Part shown: positions 34,796 through 43,402 of the stretch, piece after piece
Layout of the letters: each line of letters starts with the position of its first letter
Position numbering within the stretch: position 1 is the stretch's first letter
NCBI GenBank assembly: GCA_036521995.1
Contig: DATDGR010000064.1
Location: forward strand, 1-64,000
Length of the DNA: 64,000 nt
Reading direction: 5' to 3'
Source: Gp13-AA77 sp036521995
GTDB taxonomy: Bacteria; Acidobacteriota; Terriglobia; UBA7540
Program-made: the position numbers and the translations under genes
Notes under the pieces: model-generated
What the model was told of the DNA's origin: nothing
What the model saw: the letters and a program-made list of their open reading frames with translations, nothing else
Databases searched by the model: none

Positions 34796-35773
34796 TTACC
34801 CCGGGGCACCTGCTTCAGCGACGACCTCGAAGTGCGGACTGGACGGGCTCAAGAGCACATTCAGGCGGCCCGGGAGCACTTCGATCTCTAGCGGCAAACG
34901 TCCGAGCGGCTCGCCGTCGACTTCGATCCAGGTAAAGCGAGGCGCTTGCGCGACCAGCCGTCGAGCCCGGAGATGATGGGCCTTAGGATGACGGTAGACG
35001 TCCTCAGAGTAGAGAACATGAATGTCCCGGACCAGTTCCATAGGGTTGAGATAGTCGATGATGGTGACATCCAGAAGCCCGTCGTTCAGGAGGGCGCGAG
35101 GGCAGGGTTGCATGCCGCCTCCGTGAAATCTCCCATTGCCCACAGCCACGTTGGTGATGAAATAGGAAAGCAAGCGCCCATTGCCATCGATCTCAATCTC
35201 GATCTGACGACCGCGATAGGTGGCGACCGTCTTAAGGGTGGCCCAGAAGAACGCCGCTTTGCCGCTGACCGCCGTCAGGAGATTCTTGGCCTGAGCGGCC
35301 ACCGCGCCGCCCATACCGAAACTCGTGAGATTGACGAAGTAACGCTGTCCTTCCTGCCCGTCTGAGGCGACGAACTTCACCTTTCCCACATCGATAACGA
35401 ACGGCCTGCCGCTCGCTAGAATCTCAATCGCTGCCTCCATGTCGGAGGGGATGCCGATCGTGCGCTGAAAGTCGGCCCCCGTTCCAACGGGCAGGATGCC
35501 AAGCTGCACTTCGGGGCGAATGGGCCAGTCATTGCACATGAACCCGTTCACCACCTCGCCGACGGTGCCGTCACCGCCCACAGCGACGATCAGGTCAAAA
35601 CCGCCCTCGATAAGCTCCCGCGCGATGCCCGTGGCGTGCCCGGTTGAGCTCGTCCAGCGCACCGTCACGTGGCCGAGACGATCGCGGAGCCGCATCGCCA
35701 TCTGAGGCCAAAGCTTCCCGGCGCGGCCGCGGGCCGCATAAGGGTTGACGATAACGCCCACTTTGCGGTTCAT
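34796..35773 (-). CDS. Diacylglycerol kinase-family lipid kinase
   Basis: 325 aa. The DagK/YegS catalytic domain is intact: VGVIVNPYAARGRAGK, then LIVAVGGDGTVGEVVNGFM (the GGDGT nucleotide loop), then LGILPVGTGADFQRTIGI. The beta-rich C-terminal lobe includes FHGGGMQPCPRALLNDGLLD and RFTWIEVDGEPLG. It would phosphorylate a lipid hydroxyl with ATP at the membrane. Members phosphorylate diacylglycerol, undecaprenol, sphingoid bases or ceramide, and sequence alone does not decide. The start codon overlaps the stop of the upstream epimerase gene by 4 bases (ATGA), so it is the last gene of a tightly coupled four-gene operon. Confidence 0.93.
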   Translation of the reverse strand: MNRKVGVIVNPYAARGRAGKLWPQMAMRLRDRLGHVTVRWTSSTGHATGIARELIEGGFDLIVAVGGDGTVGEVVNGFMCNDWPIRPEVQLGILPVGTGADFQRTIGIPSDMEAAIEILASGRPFVIDVGKVKFVASDGQEGQRYFVNLTSFGMGGAVAAQAKNLLTAVSGKAAFFWATLKTVATYRGRQIEIEIDGNGRLLSYFITNVAVGNGRFHGGGMQPCPRALLNDGLLDVTIIDYLNPMELVRDIHVLYSEDVYRHPKAHHLRARRLVAQAPRFTWIEVDGEPLGRLPLEIEVLPGRLNVLLSPSSPHFEVVAEAGAPG

Positions 35774-36756
35774 GCCAGGCGACGGCGGAGGTCTTGCACG
35801 GTGTCGCGAACGGTCTCATGCGGATCGCGCGGGATGAAGCCAAGCTCTTCGCGCGCCTTGCTGGAATCGCAATACCAAAAGAGGGCCGACATCTTGATCG
35901 ACGCCTCGTCAAGGGCAAATTCGCGGCCGATGAGCGGCAAAAGCCGCCGGAGCATGCGTGTGCTCGCCAGCGACATCCGGAGGGAAGGCTGCAATCGCGG
36001 AACGCGGCGGCGGGCGGCGGCTGCCACCTTCCCGATGAACTCACGGAACGTCCAATTGACGCCACCCAGCAGATAGCGCTCACCCGGCCGGCCTGCGCGC
36101 ATGCCGGCGATAGCGCCGCGGGCCGCATCGCGCGCATCGACGAAGTTGAGGCCCCCCAGCGGCACGGCGAGAATCTGGCCGCGCAGGAAGAGCGCCACGT
36201 CCCCGGTGGAGGATCGGCGGTCGTCACCCGGACCGAGCAGGAGGCTGGGGTTCACGACCACCACGGGGAGCTGGTGCCGTTCGAAATACTCGAGTGCCAG
36301 TCTCTCGGCGAATATTTTGCTCAGGTAGTAAGGCCACTCGCCCACAAGTTCATTCGTGTAGCCTGAGGTCTCGTCGCGCACCACCGGCTCGCGGCTGACG
36401 CCAACGGTTCCCGACGAGGACACATGCAGCACCCTGCCCGCTCCTGCTGCAAGGGCGGCCTCGCACACATTACGCGTGCCCTCGACGTGCGTAAGGTAGA
36501 GGCGTTCGGCATCTCGCGAATCGCGCGAGACGATGCCGGCCAGATGGTAGATCTCGCTTGCGCCTTCGGCGGCGCGACGCACGTCGTCGCGCGAAGTGAT
36601 ATTGCCGCGGACCACCTCAATCCCTCCTCCCTCGTCCCAGGGCGATGCACCGCGGCAGAGCACACGCAGCCTGGCCTGGGGCGCATCGGATTTGAGCTGT
36701 TCAACCAGGTGTTTGCCGAGGAATCCGGTGGCTCCGGTCACGAGAATGGTTTCCAT
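35770..36756 (-). CDS. NAD(P)-dependent epimerase/dehydratase (extended SDR)
   Basis: 328 aa. Rossmann motif ILVTGATGFLGKHLVEQL at the N-terminus, then IYHLAGIVSRDSRD, active-site Ser block LHVSSSGTVGVSR, and YYLSKIFAE with the Tyr-x3-Lys pair. NPSLLLGPGDDR follows. It resembles the dihydroflavonol-reductase/HpnA-like branch of extended short-chain dehydrogenases, which includes enzymes that reduce ketones on lipids and sugars. Starts 6 bases after the LarA-like stop and overlaps the lipid kinase by 4 bases. Given the company, a lipid-ketone reductase or a head-group epimerase is a reasonable guess, not shown. Confidence 0.92.
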   Translation of the reverse strand: METILVTGATGFLGKHLVEQLKSDAPQARLRVLCRGASPWDEGGGIEVVRGNITSRDDVRRAAEGASEIYHLAGIVSRDSRDAERLYLTHVEGTRNVCEAALAAGAGRVLHVSSSGTVGVSREPVVRDETSGYTNELVGEWPYYLSKIFAERLALEYFERHQLPVVVVNPSLLLGPGDDRRSSTGDVALFLRGQILAVPLGGLNFVDARDAARGAIAGMRAGRPGERYLLGGVNWTFREFIGKVAAAARRRVPRLQPSLRMSLASTRMLRRLLPLIGREFALDEASIKMSALFWYCDSSKAREELGFIPRDPHETVRDTVQDLRRRLA

Positions 36757-36762
36757 TGCGGA

Positions 36763-38505
36763 TCAGACGGACTGCGGCACACCCTTCATATCGGCCATCA
36801 GAATTGGCGCGAAGTGCATCAGCGTGACGGAAGGCCTGTGACCGACGTGGCTCTGAGCCATTTCCAGTGCTTCGTTCATGCTCGTCGCCGTCTCCCAGCC
36901 CATGATCTGGGCCGCTCGTTTCGATTCCGCGCCCACGCAGATCACCTTGCCGACGTGCGCCCGGCCGTTCTCGCCCCAGTACCACATGTAGAACGGATGC
37001 ACGCCATGGTAAGCGTTCCCGGTGCGGTACATGCGGATGTAGTCCGGATCCTGGGCGAAGCGGCCTTCGTATTTCTGCTGCAATTCGAAGGAGTCGCGCG
37101 TCTCGGGCAGGATGGAATGGAAGAACTCGATGTAAGACGGATGATGCAAGGGATCGAACTCGTCGTAGAGCGGATGCGTGATGATGAGCACGCCATTTTT
37201 CTTCACCACCGGCATACCGCGGTACATGTTGTGGAAGTATCCGAGCGCCATCACCTGCACCAGCAGAGGATTAAGAATCGAGTTCACGTTGTACGGCGAA
37301 ACGAAAGGAACTCCATAAACAACCACGTCGGACTGGCCTTCCATCGGGCAGCAGTACTGGGCGTAGCAGTAGGCCAGCGTCTTGTCGTGCACGGGCAGCG
37401 TGGCGCCGGCGTGCACGGCGATGGGCTCGTAACAGGCCGGAATCCCAAACAGGACCTTCCGTTTCAGGGGCCGGGATAGCGCTCCGAGGCCTCGCCGGGT
37501 TACGGCGAACATCGCCTTGTCAAGGGACGAATAGTAATCTTCGTTCTTGGTGAAAAAGGCCATCTTGGGGTCGAACATCGCGTTGTTGACCGCCGTCTCC
37601 ACGTGGAACACCTTCAGCTTCTGATTGACAATCTGGCCGATGCGGTCGCAAGACCGGTTCATCGCCGAGCGCGTGTGATCAAAATAGGAGTCGGAGTCAA
37701 GGATCGTCTGGGGATTGTGATGAGCCTGCAGCGTGGGGTAGTCGCACAGTCCCACGCCTACGGACTTGCTGCCGCCGTCCATCGGGACCAGGTTGATGTT
37801 GACATAGATCAAAAGGTCGGATTCAGCCGCCCGCCGGTTGAGGCGCACCCGTTCGCCGTGGGCCGTGACGCCGAGCTCGACCATGCCGTCCGGCTTCTCA
37901 CCATCGTGGTGATAAAGGCGGTCAGGGTAGTAGGCGCTGAAGATGCGCCCGCCCACCGCCCGGCGCAGCTCGCCTTCGCTCATGCGGCGGTGGAAGGAGG
38001 TCGCCACCACAATGTGAACGTCCTCCACGCCTTTCCGAGCAAGCAACTCGAGAAGGATGGTCAGAACCGACTCGCGAAGGTCCGGACGCTTCATCTTCGG
38101 CAAGGGCAGAGAAATGTCATCGATGGCGATGGTGATTTTCATCCGCGGCCGAAGCAGCGCCTCGAGCGGCTCCATCTCCTCCGGGTGCGCCAGCGCATAA
38201 CGAATCGCAGCCTGGCGGTCACGCAGGCCCGGGATGGTCGGATTCGGATACATCTCGCGGGTGCCCGCGGGGAACTTCACAGAGAGCAGATCTTCGCCAG
38301 ACCACATCAGGCGCGGCGCCGACTTCGCTTCGAGATGCACCACGCAGCCTTCGTGGGAGACCACGGCGCCGCGGCCCACCGCATTGGGAGTGGGATCGCC
38401 GAACTCGGGAGTCCGGGAATCGAGATTCGAAACTCGAAACTCGGGCCCTCCTGACGAATTTGGATCTTCGCGTTTTGAGTTTCGAGCTTCAATGGGAGCG
38501 GCCAT
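36763..38505 (-). CDS. Lactate racemase LarA-like (DUF2088) protein
   Basis: 580 aa from ATG 38505, with AAGGAGA 6 bases upstream; the longer frame to 38682 would lie inside the HAD gene. The DUF2088 N-terminal domain is at about 100-300: ITIAIDDISLPLPKMKRPD, VHIVVATSFHRRMSEGEL, YHHDGEKPDGMVELG. A long C-terminal half has PVVKKNGVLIITHPLYDEFD, GENGRAHVGKVICVGA and SVTLMHFAPILMADMKG. LarA uses a nickel-pincer nucleotide to racemise alpha-hydroxy acids; many paralogues have other hydroxy-acid substrates. It is longer than LarA (about 420). Residues about 5-40 are repeat-derived (see the repeat at 38401-38490). The start overlaps the HAD gene by 17 bases. Confidence 0.88.
   Translation of the reverse strand: MAAPIEARNSKREDPNSSGGPEFRVSNLDSRTPEFGDPTPNAVGRGAVVSHEGCVVHLEAKSAPRLMWSGEDLLSVKFPAGTREMYPNPTIPGLRDRQAAIRYALAHPEEMEPLEALLRPRMKITIAIDDISLPLPKMKRPDLRESVLTILLELLARKGVEDVHIVVATSFHRRMSEGELRRAVGGRIFSAYYPDRLYHHDGEKPDGMVELGVTAHGERVRLNRRAAESDLLIYVNINLVPMDGGSKSVGVGLCDYPTLQAHHNPQTILDSDSYFDHTRSAMNRSCDRIGQIVNQKLKVFHVETAVNNAMFDPKMAFFTKNEDYYSSLDKAMFAVTRRGLGALSRPLKRKVLFGIPACYEPIAVHAGATLPVHDKTLAYCYAQYCCPMEGQSDVVVYGVPFVSPYNVNSILNPLLVQVMALGYFHNMYRGMPVVKKNGVLIITHPLYDEFDPLHHPSYIEFFHSILPETRDSFELQQKYEGRFAQDPDYIRMYRTGNAYHGVHPFYMWYWGENGRAHVGKVICVGAESKRAAQIMGWETATSMNEALEMAQSHVGHRPSVTLMHFAPILMADMKGVPQSV
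38401..38490. repeat. Heptamer-type repeat encoding the N-terminus of the LarA-like protein
   Basis: Units such as TCGAAACTCGAAACTCGGG and GTTTTGAGTTTCGAGC fill this block. Translation gives a low-complexity stretch (ARNSKREDPNSSGG, then PEFRVSNLDSRTPEFGD) typical of dispersed acidobacterial intergenic repeats. It sits between the start codon and the first conserved residues of the protein. Confidence 0.7.
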
Positions 38506-39190
38506 GATGGTCTCCTTGGGACGCGCCGCGGTGCAGATTGAGAACAGGCCACCCCCGATCGCGGGCCAGGCGTTCCAGGCGCCGGTCGGGATGCACCGCC
38601 ACCGGACTGCCGACGGATTCGAGCATGGGCGAGTCGGAAAAGCTGTCCGAGTAAGCCTTGCAGGCGGCCAGTTCGGCGCCATGTTCGCGGGCCAGGCGCT
38701 TTACGGCCTCCACTTTTTCGCCTTCGGCCAGGAGTGGCGGCGCCACCTCGCCTGTGGCCACACCGTCGTCCCAGACGAGAGAATTCGAGACCACAGCGTC
38801 AAATCCAAAATAACGGACGATGGGTGCGAGCGCAACGTCCAGTTCGCCGGTGACCAGTACGGTCCGGAAGCCGGCGTCCCGATCCGCTTCCACCAGTGCC
38901 TTCGACCCCGGATAGATGCTGGGCTGGACCACCCGCTCGAAGAGCTCCTGGTCGAGCGCCAGCAGCCAGTCGCGCCGCATGCCCCCGTACTCGCGATAGA
39001 AGATCTGGTTAAACAGGCGGCGGGAATAAAAATCGAGTGCGAGCATGGCCGGCACGCTCAGCAAAAGCTTACCGCCCTTCCACAGGGCTCGCGTTCGCGA
39101 AGGCAGTTTGCGAACGAAGAAGGCGTAACGCTGGACGATGTTGCCGGAACTCAAGGTTCCGTCGAAGTCGTAAAAGGCTAGTCGCGGCAT
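38489..39190 (-). CDS. HAD-IB family phosphatase (SerB-like)
   Basis: 233 aa. Motif I is LAFYDFDGTLSSGN with the nucleophile and acid Asp pair, motif II is in the TVLVTGELDVALAPIV block (Thr or Ser position), and motif IV is AYSDSFSDSPMLESVG. The cap is helical and basic with SRRLFNQIFYREYGG. The HAD-IB group includes phosphoserine phosphatases and the phosphatases of lipid pathways. Its end overlaps the LarA-like gene by 17 bases, so it opens the operon HAD, larA-like, epimerase, lipid kinase. No membrane segment is clear. A phosphatase for a phospholipid or a phospho-amino-alcohol precursor is a plausible inference. Confidence 0.9.
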   Translation of the reverse strand: MPRLAFYDFDGTLSSGNIVQRYAFFVRKLPSRTRALWKGGKLLLSVPAMLALDFYSRRLFNQIFYREYGGMRRDWLLALDQELFERVVQPSIYPGSKALVEADRDAGFRTVLVTGELDVALAPIVRYFGFDAVVSNSLVWDDGVATGEVAPPLLAEGEKVEAVKRLAREHGAELAACKAYSDSFSDSPMLESVGSPVAVHPDRRLERLARDRGWPVLNLHRGASQGDHHGRSH

Positions 39191-39882
39191 CAGATCTTAA
39201 GCCCGTATTTGGCGGTCCTGAGCCGGTTCGCTCCCTTTCGCACCACTCTGAGCGAAGCGAAGAGGCTCACGGTGAACTCTGCGAAGGAGCTCAGGGTAAA
39301 CTCAGCGAAGCATCTGCTGATTGCAAAATTAAAAGGACTTGCGAGATTCCTCGTCGCCTTTGCCTCCTCAGAACGACGGCCGGATGAGTTTTCCACAAAT
39401 TGTTAGACTATCTCTTTTAGAATGAATATGATACTCCGTAAGGTCTTCTGAGTCCGCCGCCGGGTCACAAACCTCCTCATTGACCGGTACGCCCCCAGCG
39501 AACGAATTTTTCCTGCAAAATCAGGCTTATCTCCATGCCCATCATGGGTTTACCTCTGCCAGTTCGTTCGGGAAAATAAGGCCTATCTGCCTTACAATCA
39601 ATAGGATACGTTGACCAGTTCGTTTCCGGTTCCAGGTGGCCCTTATTGGGTCTTGTGGCTTAGACGGAGTCGCGGTGCCGAGTTCCTTCCACATGAGCCG
39701 CCCTATTACTGCGTAGTACATGAACCCGAGACCGGAGTCAAGCGAATTCCGCCTCGCCTTCCGGGCTATCTTACCCCGCTCTCCCTCTTCGCCACGGGGT
39801 CCCGCTCCGGAGGACTCCATTAGATTTCCGGAAGCTCCCTCTCTTTCAGCTCATCCGTTGCTTCCCAGGCGATTCCTAACCT
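39191..39882. other. Gene-free 690-bp region with dispersed repeats
   Basis: Nothing clearly coding. The left part (39240-39375) is a copy of the same SEE(A/P)xATxNL-type repeat found in the helicase gene. At 39476-39489 lies CTCATTGACCGGTA, identical to 341-354. On the minus strand TTGATT (39601-39596), 17 bases and TATTTT (39578-39573) is a possible weak promoter. A minus-strand 92-codon frame (39820 to 39542) looks non-coding. Confidence 0.55.
39240..39375 (-). repeat. Dispersed repeat copy (SEExxATxNL type)
   Basis: The minus strand reads RSEEAKATRNLA and resembles CHSEEPEATKNLL in the helicase gene. Plus-strand bases 39281-39319 match 11820-11858 nearly base for base. The ends are not defined, and no terminal repeats or target duplications are evident. 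Confidence 0.7.
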
Positions 39883-40491
39883 TCAGGCGCGCGCCAAGAC
39901 CCGCTGCAGGTTCCGGCGGTGCCGGCACGCCAGAAACACAGTCATCAAGGCGGCACAGGCTGCGTCCGTGCGCCCCACGAAGACCAGCATCAGGATCGTA
40001 AAGAGCAGCCAAGTGGTGAGCGAGGCCACCGCCCCAGCTTCTCGCCACCTGAGCTTGCTGAAGGTGATCCGGCTCAGCGCAAAGTACGCCAGCGCGATGA
40101 CCGCCCACCGTGGATAGAGTACCAACATCACGCCGCCCGACGTGGCGATTCCCTTGCCGCCATTAAAGCCGAGAAAAGGTGAGAAACAGTGACCGAGCAC
40201 GGCGGCGAAACCAAAGAGCCACGCCCAGCCGATCGCACTGGGCCAGGGCGCAGCAGGGGCGCCGAGCGGCCAGGCTCTGAGCACTAGCCACACGGCAAGA
40301 TAGCCCTTGCCCATGTCACCGATCAATGCAAACACCGCGCGTCGCTTGCTCACTCGCAGGACGTTGTTGAATCCAGGATTCCCCGACCCTACCTTGCGGA
40401 TGTCGATTCCCGAGCCGGTCATGGAGATCACGGCGAAAGGAATAGACCCGAGCGCGAAGCAGACGGCAAGTCGAACGAAGACCGATTCCAT
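39883..40491 (-). CDS. Glycerol-3-phosphate acyltransferase PlsY-like protein
   Basis: 202 aa with about five membrane segments. The three PlsY motifs can be seen: FALGSIPFAVI near the N-terminus with the following DIRKVGSGNPGFNNVLR, then GHCFSPFLGFNGGKGIATSG, then a later hydrophobic segment. PlsY transfers an acyl group from acyl-phosphate to glycerol-3-phosphate in the inner membrane. In housekeeping PlsY the first motif is GSGNxGxTN; here it is GSGNPGFNN, a modest change. It lies 67 bp downstream of the ACP-ligase-acyltransferase gene on the same strand, which suggests it serves a specialised lipid, in addition to or instead of bulk phospholipid. Confidence 0.9.
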   Translation of the reverse strand: MESVFVRLAVCFALGSIPFAVISMTGSGIDIRKVGSGNPGFNNVLRVSKRRAVFALIGDMGKGYLAVWLVLRAWPLGAPAAPWPSAIGWAWLFGFAAVLGHCFSPFLGFNGGKGIATSGGVMLVLYPRWAVIALAYFALSRITFSKLRWREAGAVASLTTWLLFTILMLVFVGRTDAACAALMTVFLACRHRRNLQRVLARA

Positions 40492-40558
40492 AAGAGGAGT
40501 CAGAACTCAGGAAAGCCGGGCGAGTCCCGAAACCCCGAAGACCTCACGCCGGCTTTTC

Positions 40559-43402
40559 TTACCTGCACAATTCGGCAATCTCGCTCCGTACCCGCTCCCT
40601 CAGCTCGACGATATCGCGCTGGCCGCAGGGCACGGGATCGAGCGGCTGGCCGACGATGATGGTCGCGTTGTGATCGAGCCCGCGATGGTCGGGATCGAGC
40701 ACGTGCGAAGTGCCCCGTACGCCGACGGGCACGATAGGCCGCGAGGTGAGGACGGCCGCGTGAAAGGCGTCCAAGCGGAAGCGGCTGGAGGCGGGCGGAG
40801 CGCCTGGCGAACTATCGGGAAACACCAGCACGGATTGGCCGCTCTCAAGCGCGTGCCGAATCCGGTCGCGCAGGATCCCTCCTCGCGGTGTGTTTTCGCC
40901 GCGCAGGGGTTCGAGCACGACGCCGCGCAACAGATTCGCCACACCTCGCGGCATAAAAGCCACCTCGCCGCTTTCCGCCAGAAGAAATGGTTGCTGGAGG
41001 ACCGCAGCCATGATGAGCGCATCCAAGGAACCGGCCCGATTCGCGATCAGAACCACGGGTCCTGCGTCCTTCAGGCTCCCTGCCGCCTCAACCTTGACGG
41101 GCTGGCCCGTCAACCGCAGAATCCAGCGGGCGCAGCCGCGAGCCGCAGCGGGGCGCGCCCCAGCCGGGGCGATCCTGCCCAGGGCGCCGCTCAGCCTGGG
41201 CACCAGCGCCCAGACCGCAGAGGTGTAGGTTCGATAAAAAGCCGACTTCACGTTCCGGGTTCTGTGAATTATCCAGGCGCCGAGATTATCGAGCGCCAGG
41301 TTCGCCATCTGGACCCAGGGAGCGCGGTGGGTACCGCCCAGTTTGCCCTCCTCGAAGAGGCGTTTGGTTTCGTGACGGCGAATCTTGCCGCTCGACGTCT
41401 TGGGGATGCTCTGCGGCGGCAGCAGCACCACCTGGTCTGGTGGCACGCCGGCCGCGGCCACGCCACGAACAATCTCTGCCTTGATTCGCTTGCGCTCGAT
41501 GGCGTGGGTTTCGCGGGTTTCCGCCACCACGATCACCCTTTCCGTGCCGGAGCGCGGCTCGCGGCTGCCAAAGGCGGCCACACAACCGCGCCGCACGCCT
41601 CTCACCTCGGCGGCAGCGGCTTCAATCTCCTGGGGAACAATATTGTGACCGGCGCGGATGATCAGGTCCTTCATGCGCCCGGTCACGAAGAGCTCGCCAC
41701 CAGCCCAGTATCCCAGGTCGCCGGAGTCCATCCAGCCCTCCGCGTCAAGCGCGGCCCCACTAGCTTCAGGATTACGATAGTAGCCGGGCGTCCGCGAGGG
41801 TCCGCGGAAGAAGATTCGCCCCTGGACTCGCTCACCCACCGGGCGGCCCTCATCGCCGAGCACCCGGACCTCGTGGCCGGGGAGTGGGGCGCCATTCGCG
41901 ACAAAACGTACAACGTTGGGATCATTGCCGGCCCCGTTGCTCGGCGCGCTGCCGCTCGACTCCGCCGCGGCCGGCCAGGCTGCGGGCGCGGCGCGGCCTT
42001 CCCGGCCAAAAACATCGCGCTGGACTGCATCGATTCTGGGCGGGCGGTCGATGGGGGGAAAAGTCAGCGCCACTGAGGACTCAGCAAGACCATAGCAAGG
42101 CACGAAGGCCTCGGGGCGGAAGCCGTAAGGACGGAAACGCTCGGCAAAGCGTTCGAGAGTGTCAGGCAGGACGGCCTCGCCGGCGTTAATCGCCACCCGC
42201 CAGCGGCTGAGGTCGAGCCCTTGGATAGCCTCTTCGCGAATCTTGCGGGCACAAAGCTCGTAGGAAAAATTCGGAGCGGGGCAGAGCGTGCCGCCGGAGT
42301 CATGCAGCGCCCAGAGCCAGCGCTCCGGACGCGACAGGAAGTCGAGCGGCGAGAGCACGGTGATGGGCGCGCCGTAGTAAACGCTGAAGAGCCAGGAGCC
42401 GATCAGGCCCATGTCGTGATAAAGCGGCAGCCAGGTGACGACCACGTCGTCGGGCCTGAATTTGACGGCCCAGCCGATGCCGCGCACGTTCGCGAGCACG
42501 TTGGCCTGGGTGAGCACCACGCCCTTCGGATCACCCGTGGAGCCGGAGGTGTACTGAACGAAGGCGATATCGGCAACCCGCGCCTCTGAGGATCGCAGCC
42601 TCGCCGAGCCTTCGCGCCCGGCCCCTTCGAGTTCCCCCACGGAGGTCACGCCGAGAAGGCCTGGCAGGCTCAGGCCCATCAACTGCGAGACCGCGCGGAC
42701 GCGATCAAAGCTGATGAGGAAGCGGACCTCAGCGTTGCGCAGAATCTTCACTTGGCGGCGGACGTATTCCTCGATCTTGTCGGGCCGGGCGGGAGGATAA
42801 ATGGGCACGGCCACGCCACCGGCCAGCATGACGCCGAAGAAGGCGTAAAAGAAATCCGAGGACGTGGGCAGCATGATGGCGACGGTCTGGTTCGGTGCGA
42901 GGCCGCGGTCGCGCAGACCAGCGGCTACCCGTGAGGACGCCTCCAGGAGCTTGGTATAGGTGATGTCCTGCCCGGACTCGCCCTCCAACAGGTGAATCTG
43001 CACCCGCTCGGGCTCCACGGCGGCATGGTGCCGCAGCACATCGACCCAGGTGCGAGCTCCGTCCGGTGCGGCCGGCGCGTCACGCGAGGGCTGCTCGATG
43101 CGATAGCGCTCCCGGGGCTTCCGCGTGCCCTGCACCGCCATCAGCGCCCGCACCCAGTCGGCAGGGGTCTCCGCGTTCTGGGCCAGAGTGTCCGGCAAGA
43201 GGCGCTCAAAGCGCTTCTCAAAACGCACCAGAAGCTCCACCCGCTCGAGGCTTCCGAGCCCGAGATCACGCTCCAGCGCCGAGCTGACGTCCACGCTTCG
43301 TGCAGCCTGCTCCGAGCCGAGCTCCCGCAGAAGGCCCCGGATGATCTCGAGGACCCCTTCCTCGATCGTGGCCTGGTCGAGTTGTGGCGAGAACACTGCC
43401 AT
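40559..43402 (-). CDS. Fusion of acyl carrier domain, acyl-AMP ligase and PlsC-like acyltransferase
   Basis: 947 aa from ATG 43402 (AGGA four bases before it; a GTG at 43405 is adjacent). Domains in order: a phosphopantetheine carrier domain (about 10-90) with attachment Ser about 51 in LGLGSLERVELL; a fatty acyl-AMP ligase (about 110-690) with YTSGSTGDPKGVVLTQANVL, AINAGEAVLP, a YGLAESSVALTF motif and GWMDSGDLGYW; a PlsC-like domain (about 740-947). In the last, the catalytic NHx4D reads NRAGSLD, with Arg for His, and the EGTRS block is replaced by FPDSSPGAP, so acyl transfer may be lost or altered. The gene would load a fatty acid on its own carrier. PlsY-like gene downstream. Confidence 0.9.
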   Translation of the reverse strand: MAVFSPQLDQATIEEGVLEIIRGLLRELGSEQAARSVDVSSALERDLGLGSLERVELLVRFEKRFERLLPDTLAQNAETPADWVRALMAVQGTRKPRERYRIEQPSRDAPAAPDGARTWVDVLRHHAAVEPERVQIHLLEGESGQDITYTKLLEASSRVAAGLRDRGLAPNQTVAIMLPTSSDFFYAFFGVMLAGGVAVPIYPPARPDKIEEYVRRQVKILRNAEVRFLISFDRVRAVSQLMGLSLPGLLGVTSVGELEGAGREGSARLRSSEARVADIAFVQYTSGSTGDPKGVVLTQANVLANVRGIGWAVKFRPDDVVVTWLPLYHDMGLIGSWLFSVYYGAPITVLSPLDFLSRPERWLWALHDSGGTLCPAPNFSYELCARKIREEAIQGLDLSRWRVAINAGEAVLPDTLERFAERFRPYGFRPEAFVPCYGLAESSVALTFPPIDRPPRIDAVQRDVFGREGRAAPAAWPAAAESSGSAPSNGAGNDPNVVRFVANGAPLPGHEVRVLGDEGRPVGERVQGRIFFRGPSRTPGYYRNPEASGAALDAEGWMDSGDLGYWAGGELFVTGRMKDLIIRAGHNIVPQEIEAAAAEVRGVRRGCVAAFGSREPRSGTERVIVVAETRETHAIERKRIKAEIVRGVAAAGVPPDQVVLLPPQSIPKTSSGKIRRHETKRLFEEGKLGGTHRAPWVQMANLALDNLGAWIIHRTRNVKSAFYRTYTSAVWALVPRLSGALGRIAPAGARPAAARGCARWILRLTGQPVKVEAAGSLKDAGPVVLIANRAGSLDALIMAAVLQQPFLLAESGEVAFMPRGVANLLRGVVLEPLRGENTPRGGILRDRIRHALESGQSVLVFPDSSPGAPPASSRFRLDAFHAAVLTSRPIVPVGVRGTSHVLDPDHRGLDHNATIIVGQPLDPVPCGQRDIVELRERVRSEIAELCR

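Noticed and set aside
36424..37479. A 351-codon plus-strand frame
   Set aside because: Antisense to the LarA-like and epimerase genes; no recognisable domain.
39650..39700. The stretch GTGCCGAGTTCCTTCC, resembling part of 23S rRNA
   Set aside because: The similarity is a single short word; flanking sequence does not fit any rRNA.
39542..39820. A 92-codon minus-strand frame
   Set aside because: No good start signal and no family resemblance; the region looks like remnant and repeat sequence.
40307..42076. A 589-codon plus-strand frame
   Set aside because: Antisense to the acyl-AMP ligase fusion and part of the PlsY-like gene, both with clear motifs.
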